Positions 57,775 to 64,000 of a stretch of DNA of 64,000 nucleotides are shown here, one piece after another; positions within the stretch are counted from its first letter, which is position 1; each line of letters opens with the position of its first letter. The stretch covers positions 22,258,001-22,322,000 of the forward strand of contig CM060732.1 of NCBI GenBank assembly GCA_030704615.1, read 5' to 3'. A model generated the notes under the pieces. The model was given only the letters and a program-made list of their open reading frames with translations, did not search any database and was not told the DNA's origin. This DNA is from Takakia lepidozioides (taxonomy: Eukaryota; Streptophyta; Takakiopsida; Takakiales; Takakiaceae). Made by a program: the position numbers and the translations under genes.

Positions 57775-58756
57775 GTATGGCCAGTTAGGGTTTTGTACTT
57801 CACGTGTCCCCTGTAATGATGCATGCCCCATCTTGAGTCTGCAGATGTAGGTATTGTGTCCTTGGAATTGTGACTATATTAGCAGTCATGAGCAAGTAGT
57901 ACCCCTTCGGGAGAAATGGGCTCTTAGTCCTGGTAACTCATCCATGGCTGGATCTCACTTCCTTGATTTGCCCAGCACTTTTCAGTTAATGCTTCATTGT
58001 TTTGCAGCAGTAGTTTTCCATGTGATGGCAGTTGTTTTCCAAAGGCCCTGCTGAGCATGTAATATATCTTATTTCACGTCATAACGAAGAATGGGTTGAG
58101 ATGGTTGCAGGCTTCTTTGAAAACAGAGAAACAGAAGAAGAAAGAGGCGTATTTCCCCTTGCGAAAATATGTTGTGAAAGTGTAGATTTCACATATCAGA
58201 GTAGTCAATTTTGGTGAGTCACACTGATGGGGTCATTCTCTTTGGTTATACTGGTGGCTGGAAAACTTTTTATGTGTTACCAAATGTTTCTTAGCAAAGT
58301 CACATGCACCATGAAGTCAGTGTTTGGCTTTCAAGCTTATTGTACCTTGGCTAACCCTGGAATGGAGTTTTCTCTTTTGGTATCTCTCCCTTAAAAGTTA
58401 TGTATGAACTATGAACGAACAGTGTGGTCTTGAAATCATTGGGAAATCATTCTGGAAATCTTTAACCACATCTAGTTAACTCCTCCATATGTTATTGACC
58501 TTCGACTTCAAATATCTGTGCCTCCAAATAAAATGTGACCTGCTTCTCTGACTGTTTTTGTTCCCTGAATTTGCAGCACGGAGCAAACGATGGTGGAACA
58601 ATCGCAATCGCAAGGTGTGGCTTTTTCTTAATGTAGGATGTGAAGAAATTTGTCCATCCTGCAAATGTGGGCTTTTGGCTCCTGTTAGTACCATGATTTG
58701 GTATTCTTCGGACTTCCTGATGTTTACAAGGTTCTTGGGAGAGTCAGCTTGGTCTT
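57775..58756. other. Unassigned open stretches between repeats
   Basis: A plus-strand stretch reading LISRHNEEWVEMVAGFF (about 58065-58200) and another with CEEICPSCKCG (about 58640) look like exon fragments bounded by possible splice sites, but I recognise no family. Confidence 0.3.
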
Positions 58757-58890
58757 AGCAGGCCGTGTTTCAATCTCTGCTCGCTCAGCTGCTCCTTGGT
58801 GGTTCTCATGGACAAATCTGACATTACCTAACTACAGACACAAACAGCACACATAAGACGTCCTTTTGGGTTGATGGTCGGTCAGATTAC
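58757..58890 (+). repeat. Distant copy of the 57.39-kb repeat
   Basis: From CAGGCCGTGTTTCAATC to GTTGATGGTCGGTCAG this repeats 57382-57508 with about a dozen differences. The two copies are in direct orientation about 1.37 kb apart and enclose the captured uL29 exon. Confidence 0.9.
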
Positions 58891-58904
58891 CAGATGTCAT
58901 TCTG

Positions 58905-60700
58905 AACACTACCCCTGCCCTGGTGGCCAAATGTGGGTGCATCGAGGATGCCAAGGCAGTGTTCAACGCTATGGCTGAATGAGATGTGGTGTCGTAGAAC
59001 ACAATGCTTACAGGGTGTGCAAAGCAAGGGTGTCGGATGGGGCTTTGGAGACCTGAAAGCAAATGATGGGGGAAGGGGTGAAGCTCGACCACATCATGTT
59101 TGTGTGCGTGCAGTGCATGTGCAAGCCTGGCAGCCCTAGAAAAGGGCAAAGAGGTGCATGGTTGCATCACCAAAGCTGGAAATGTACCAGATGGATCAAT
59201 AGCTACAAGAAACCTGCATGGATAAATGGTCAACTAGAAGCCGCAGCAGCAGCGGCACAATGATATACTCAAGCACTGCTAATGAAGGCACCTTCTTCAA
59301 CACATTTCACCCTGTTTTTCCCTCTTATCAGAATCGGCCCTAAATTTTCATGTTGAATTCTGCAAGTTAGCTGGTTGAGTGAGCCTTTGATAGTTTGGAG
59401 CGACTTTGACATGGTACTGCCAATGTGACAACAAGGAAGTATCAGGTAACAGCTGAGACGAGGAGAAGCTGTAGAATTAATACTTTTCTGACCCCAGTCA
59501 ATGGTGGGACAATCGAGGAAAAAAGGTGAATGCCTGTTGGATTACAGAGACTAGTAGATGCAATTGACCATCGTGAACTAATGTGATTAGTTGAGTTGGG
59601 TGTTTCCTAGAACAAATCTAGGCTGTCATTGTCAGGTGCTAGCAGCAAGGCAAGGATGCCAAGCATGTGAAGATGCTTTGTGAGGCAGGCAGACTGACAG
59701 AGGCTCTACAGACTTTAAACCAACGAGGCATTTCAGCATATTCAGACACGTATGTCTGTCTCTTGCGTAAGTGCATCAAGATGAAAGGTCTGGAAGCTGG
59801 AAACAGGTGCACACTCACATTATCCAAAGTGGATTCGTACCAAATGTTTTTCTACTCAACACCCTTGCCAACATGTATGTTAAGTGTGGGAGCGTCATGG
59901 ATGCTCACCAAGTTTTCCACAAAGTGCCTCAACAATCTTTGATCACGTGGAATATAATGTTGGCAGGATTTACCAAGGATAGGTGTGGCAGGAATGCTTT
60001 GGAGACCTATGAGCAACTGCTGCGCGAAGGGTGAAGCCCAACCACATCACGTTTGTTTGTGTTTGCAATGCGTGTGCAAGCCTGGGAACTCTGGAAAAGG
60101 GGAAAGAGGTCCATGGTGACAACGTCAAAGCTGGATTGTACCAGATGTCATTCTGAACACTGCCATGGTGGACATGTATGCCAAATGTGGGTGCTGCAAG
60201 CCTGATGCGAAGGGAGAGTTCGACAATATGGCTGAACGAGATGTGGTGTTTTGGAGTGCCATGATTGCAAGGTATGTGCAGCATGGGTATGGGATTAAGG
60301 CTTTGGAAACATAAGAGCAAATGATGTGGGAAGGGATGAAGCCAGACCAGGTCATATTCATTTGTGTTTGTAATATGCGTATGCGAGCCTAGCAGCCCTG
60401 GGAAGGGGCAAAGAGGTTCATGGTGACATTATCAAAGCTGGAATTGTACTAGATGTCATTCTGAACATTCCTTTGGTGTACATCTATGGCAAATGTGAGC
60501 CTGGCAGCCCTAAAAAGGGCACAAAGGTCCATGGTGACATCGTCAAAGCTGGAATTGTATCACTAGATGTCACTCTAAACACTGCCTTGGTGGATATGTA
60601 TGTGAAGGCAACCCTGGATCAAGTGGATGTCACTTTGGGTGACATGGTAGCTGGCACCACCATTCTCAAGAACTACAAGTTCCTGAATTCATTCTCGAAA
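58905..60700 (+). pseudogene. PPR pseudogene with many stops
   Basis: Scattered PLS-PPR pieces in changing frames: AKCGCIEDAKAVFNAMAE (about 58923), CASLAALEKGKEVHGCI (about 59117), then a second start-like block with EAGRLTEALQTLNQRGISAY (about 59680), SGFVPNVFLLNTLANMYVKC (about 59830), DAHQVFHKVPQQ, ITWNIMLAGFTKDRCGRNA, and repeats of GKEVHGD..KAGI up to 60700. Numerous stops and indels. Repeat sequences resemble, but are not copies of, the gene at 42.6 kb. Confidence 0.85.
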
Positions 60701-61145
60701 TGATTTCTTTTGTTCTCTTGACATGTCTACGATAGTGCTTTACCTAGCTGCACATCAGATTTTCCTTCCTCAATGACTTCACTTGGGCAGTGATCTATGC
60801 ATATGGCAACATGGCCCTCATGTTGGTCATCTGTAGAATGTGGCCAAAACTTGTTTTAAAAACACTCTTGATATAAACCAGTTTTGAGCCATCCAAATGC
60901 TTTTGGTTCCTGCCATATATTTGTATTCTATGTTTTGCTATATTTGTAATATATTTTCAATGCAGTGCAGCGAATCAATAAATTTAAATACAAAACCCAC
61001 TAATTTATATTTATATAGATATAAAATGAAAAATAAATAAAAATGAATAAATAAAAACAAAATAACGGTAATAAACAAAAACAATAAAACCTAACATTAA
61101 ACAAAAAGCCTCCCCAATTCATATATATATTTTATATTTATGTAT
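60701..61145. other. A+T-rich spacer
   Basis: Low-complexity AATAAA-rich sequence at 61010-61100. No gene recognised. Confidence 0.5.
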
Positions 61146-61149
61146 ATAT

Positions 61150-61300
61150 ATACTAGGTACACGTCATGCATCCACGTCATACTGCAGTAGAACTATTTTA
61201 GTACATGTCATGCATCCATGTCATAATGCAGTTAAACTACTTTACTACACGTCATAGCCACGTCATACTGTGGTACAATCACTTTACTACACGTCACCCC
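61150..61300 (+). repeat. CACGTCATGCATCC tandem repeat, about 50 bp unit
   Basis: About three units containing TACACGTCATGCATCCACGTCATACTG, with decay in later units. CACGTCA boxes recur six times. Confidence 0.75.
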
Positions 61301-61533
61301 CTAGGTTATACTGTCACATTTCACTGTCAGAACCTGGCATCTGGATTCGACTGCTTGACTGAAACGACTTGACCTTTGTCACGCATGTTCGACCATGGAG
61401 GCTGGGAGTAAAAATGTCGCAAACGACTAAAAAATGAGTGACTGTGGACCAAATCCGCGTGATTAGGCGTTCTGCGGGTGTCTCATTCTGTACAGTCTGT
61501 AACTGAGCACGAGTTCTTGATGATTCTTCCAAT

Positions 61534-62160
61534 GTGGTGGATTCGTGTTCGATGAAGGAGGAGAAGGAGATGGAACATACCGGACACATGGCAACGCTTT
61601 CACCCTCCTCACAAGGTGAATGCGGAGCTGCGGTTATTATGATGGGACCTTCCGAAGGACTTCAAGTTTATCATCGATCATCTCCAGTTTCTACAATTTC
61701 ATCCACAGAGGACAGCTACCCTCCTGAATCAGACGATCAGGACAATTATTCACCAATAGTATATTTTTGCGACGTTCCTCCCGGGTCAGCAGTTTGAGTT
61801 CTTTTCTAGAACAATACTGTGGAGGGTCTTCCGGAGATCCTGTAGCTAAAGTATCGGCGGAATCAAATGATTTATGCGCAATGTACCCTGCGTATACACC
61901 GGATTCCCCAGAGTATACACCCGGATCCCCGGAGTATACTCCCGTATCCCCAAAGTACACTCCGGAATCTCCAGAGTACACTCCCTCATCACCAAAATAT
62001 ACACCCTCATCGCCGGGGTACTCCGGGATCCCTAGAGTACTCACCAATAGGATACTTTAGCCACCTCAGACCCGGGTCGGCTGCATTAGCCTCATTTTTT
62101 GCACAATTCACACCTACGTCAACTATAAGTTCCGACCATTCAGAATCATCAGAAATGTAA
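61534..62160 (+). other. Frames encoding YTPxSPxYTPxSP heptad-like repeats
   Basis: One frame (61767-62060) encodes six to seven copies of the heptapeptide Y-T-P-x-S-P-x. This resembles the RNA polymerase II C-terminal domain pattern. Flanking frames encode [16 protein letters not shown] (61753) and [16 protein letters not shown] (62040), an older duplication. The frames do not join, so this may be a decayed low-complexity gene, an exon of the gene beginning near 62752, or a minisatellite that happens to be open. It is not RNA polymerase II itself. Confidence 0.4.
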
Positions 62161-62751
62161 AGATTCTGCACAGGCACACCAGAGTATACTTCCAGCAGTT
62201 CAGAATCTCCATGTGGTTCCACCGAATACCCACAATAATCAGTAGGATAACTATCAGGGTACCCGAGAAGCTTTCAAGAGATTCACAGGGGGTGTGTTGA
62301 ATCACCATGATATAGTCCTTCATCTCAGTTTTAGGCAAGCATGATAGAGTCCCTGCAGCTCAGTTTTAGGCAAGCATCTAGGACAGTACACTATACGCCC
62401 CAACGATGACTCCGTGTTTCGTTCTTCACTGTTGAATAATCAAGTATTCTTGAGTTTTTTTGAAACCATTAAATGATCTGCAGCTTTTGAGATTTCCAGC
62501 TGAATTTGCACTTTGATTTTATTCCATTCCATTTATTCCATGTTGCAGTCACAATTGAATGTCACTTATTCCATCTTAATTGTAAGTTAGTTTTTTTCAA
62601 TTCCATTTATTCCAAGTGGGATTAAAATTTGTATGTTGGCCTGATATCCGTTACATTATGTTTTGTTTCAAATTTCGGCCTTCCTCTCAATCCTGAAATA
62701 ATGCCATGAGATATCTAATCCCGATAACATAATGCTGTGTTTCATGTTCAG

Positions 62752-63742
62752 TGGCCAGTCAAACATACCTCCGGATTGTCTGGTTGGCGTATGCAAGGAG
62801 ATATGTGGGGAGTTCATCTCACCAAAATCACCAAACTTCAGCATAGACCACATAGCTTTGTATACTCTTAACCAGGCGATCTCCGAGTGGGGAATAAATC
62901 CTGTGGGTGTACCCCCTGACCACCAACTGAAGTTTTCCTTCAAGATTGGAGCAGAGATGAAGGAGCTTAATTATGGCTACGTTAAAGATGTTGAGCTGGA
63001 GTCCGACGTGGAGAATCCAATGATGGTGGTTTTCATATTGGAGGATGGTAGAGCGAAAAAGATGTTTGGTTTTTTTCTGGAATCTCGTCGCGTTCGCAAG
63101 CCAATGATGAAACCAGCTGTAAAGATGGGATTCACTTTCCTAGAAGGTGGTGCAGCCCCGACTGCTCAGGGATTCGTAAGAGCTTGGAGCATTTTCCAAG
63201 ATGTACTCCATGCGCAGGGAAACATCAACAGAAAACAACGAGATGATGCGGCAGCGAAGGGGCCAAATGGTAAAAGGAAACGGAAGTCAACGGCGGTATC
63301 CTCTCAGACTGAGAATGAGGAGGAGCAGCCTGCCGGGGAAAAAAAAAAAAAAAAAAAAAAAAAAACTCGATATTGTATTTATGAATGACAATAAGAAGCC
63401 AAAAGCTGACGAGATTTTTGAGAAAGTGAAGTGCGAGGCGATGAATCAAAGTCTACAAAATAACTACCAAGACATGATATCTTTTGGATTCAACCACATA
63501 ATCTCAATTGACATCTCAAGGATGGAACTTGCTCCAAGAAGCATGGTGTATCGTCCGCTGAATATTAATCACAAGGATGAAGTAAAAGCCCGTCTGTACC
63601 AGTTGCAAGCTCTAGATACGAAACATCCCGTCTATGTGGCGCCAACCCAGGTGTCTGTGATGAAACCAAGGCATCAACAGGATATTAACAATTCAAAATT
63701 CTTCGTCATTGGAGGCCAGCACACAATTATGGCTGCAAAGGT
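62752..63742 (+). CDS. Uncharacterised gene split at a 27-A run, ParB-like motif
   Basis: After a GTTCAG acceptor at about 62751, a frame runs to TGA 63388. It contains ICGEFISPKSPNFSIDH, ALYTLNQAISEWGINPVGVP and FVRAWSIFQDVLHAQGN, and then a charged Lys-rich linker. A run of 27 A (63339-63365) follows. Past it the sensible frame changes and continues with NDNKKPKADEIFEKVK, IISIDISRMELAPRSMVYRP, HPVYVAPTQVSVMKP and FFVIGGQHTIMAAK, ending at a GTATAA donor at 63743. The last part resembles the ParB/sulfiredoxin pattern ('i.id...l.p....r', 'P..V', 'viGGqhR..A'), which is only a fold-level guess. The gene leaves the window to the right. The first-part family is unknown. Transposon origin is possible. 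Confidence 0.4.
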
Positions 63743-63763
63743 ATAATACATCAACGTTTACCT

Positions 63764-63950
63764 CGCGCGATCGCGCGTGCATTTATATTCTTCTCTGCTT
63801 CAATGAGAATCTTCTTTCGGATATTTCTTTGCGTGGCCTCATTATTATTCTCGCGCGATCGCGCGTGCTTCTACTAGATGATTAGATTCATCGTCGACTT
63901 GTTTCTAAGAGATGCATAGCATGATAAGCAAGCACGCGCGATCGTGCGTG
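63764..63950. repeat. Three CGCGCGATCGCGCG palindromes in an intron-like stretch
   Basis: Perfect copies at 63764-63777 and 63852-63865, and a one-change copy (CGCGCGATCGTGCG) at 63935-63948, all flanked by TGC or GCA. They lie in A+T-rich DNA after a splice-donor-like site. Confidence 0.93.
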
Positions 63951-64000
63951 CTCCTTTCTAGTTCAATTTCATGCTAATGTAACACTTTCCAAATCAGGAA

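Noticed and set aside
61767-62060. A genuine RNA polymerase II largest-subunit fragment
   Set aside because: Only the heptad-like pattern is shared; residues 2 and 4 differ from YSPTSPS and no polymerase body is nearby.

Overview
The window is nuclear DNA of a land plant, most likely a seedless one (bryophyte, lycophyte or fern). Evidence is spliced plant genes (LAG1-type ceramide synthase, two type III polyketide synthases with the conserved chalcone-synthase intron, a ferritin-fold gene), a plant tRNA-Asp(GTC), PLS-class PPR genes and dense plant-type transposons (Mutator-like, CACTA, hAT, pogo, Ty3/gypsy, LINE). The PKS exons resemble liverwort/fern stilbenecarboxylate-synthase-like enzymes more than seed-plant CHS. 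I cannot name the species.

Layout. 1-2.3 kb: decayed reading frames, a Ty3 integrase tail and a possible LTR. 2.8-8.3 kb (+): a six-exon ceramide synthase gene with LINE 3' ends in introns 3 and 4. 9.0-10.5 kb (-): PKS gene 1, with a hAT-type MITE (perfect 8-bp target duplication) about 430 bp upstream. 12.1-12.4 kb: a pogo/Tigger transposase tail. 14.04-26.65 kb: a complete 12.6-kb Mutator-like element with long GC-rich inverted termini, a perfect 9-bp target duplication, a decayed SWIM-type transposase gene (+) and a convergent ULP1/C48 protease gene (-). 27.6-28.8 kb: a 117-bp minisatellite. 29.4-35.0 kb: an inverted, left-truncated relative of the same Mutator family with a better-preserved transposase. 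36.2-37.7 kb (-): PKS gene 2. 38.85 kb: tRNA-Asp. 40.2-41.75 kb (-): a divergent ferritin-like gene that lacks most of the ferroxidase site. 42.6-45.05 kb (+): a large PPR gene, followed by a PPR-DYW pseudogene. 47.3-50.3 kb (-): a Ty3/gypsy pol whose C-terminus is a PHD finger. 50.5-53.8 kb (+): a CACTA (TNP2) transposase. 57-61 kb: higher-order tandem repeats, a captured ribosomal protein uL29 exon and another PPR pseudogene. 61.5-64 kb: YTPxSP-repeat frames and the start of an uncharacterised gene split by a 27-A run.

How the parts work together. The host genes look independent: sphingolipid synthesis, polyketide synthesis, a ferritin-like protein and organelle RNA handling. The transposons form the other layer. 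The most unusual signal is in the two Mutator-like elements. They share gene order, intron positions and termini, but their introns and spacers are filled with short oligomers (GGTCTG/GCAGACC in one; GGACTG and AGTCTG in the other) in both orientations, so each copy appears to have grown its own private motif. All exon models were derived by eye from reading frames, splice dinucleotides and family knowledge; none is backed by transcripts.
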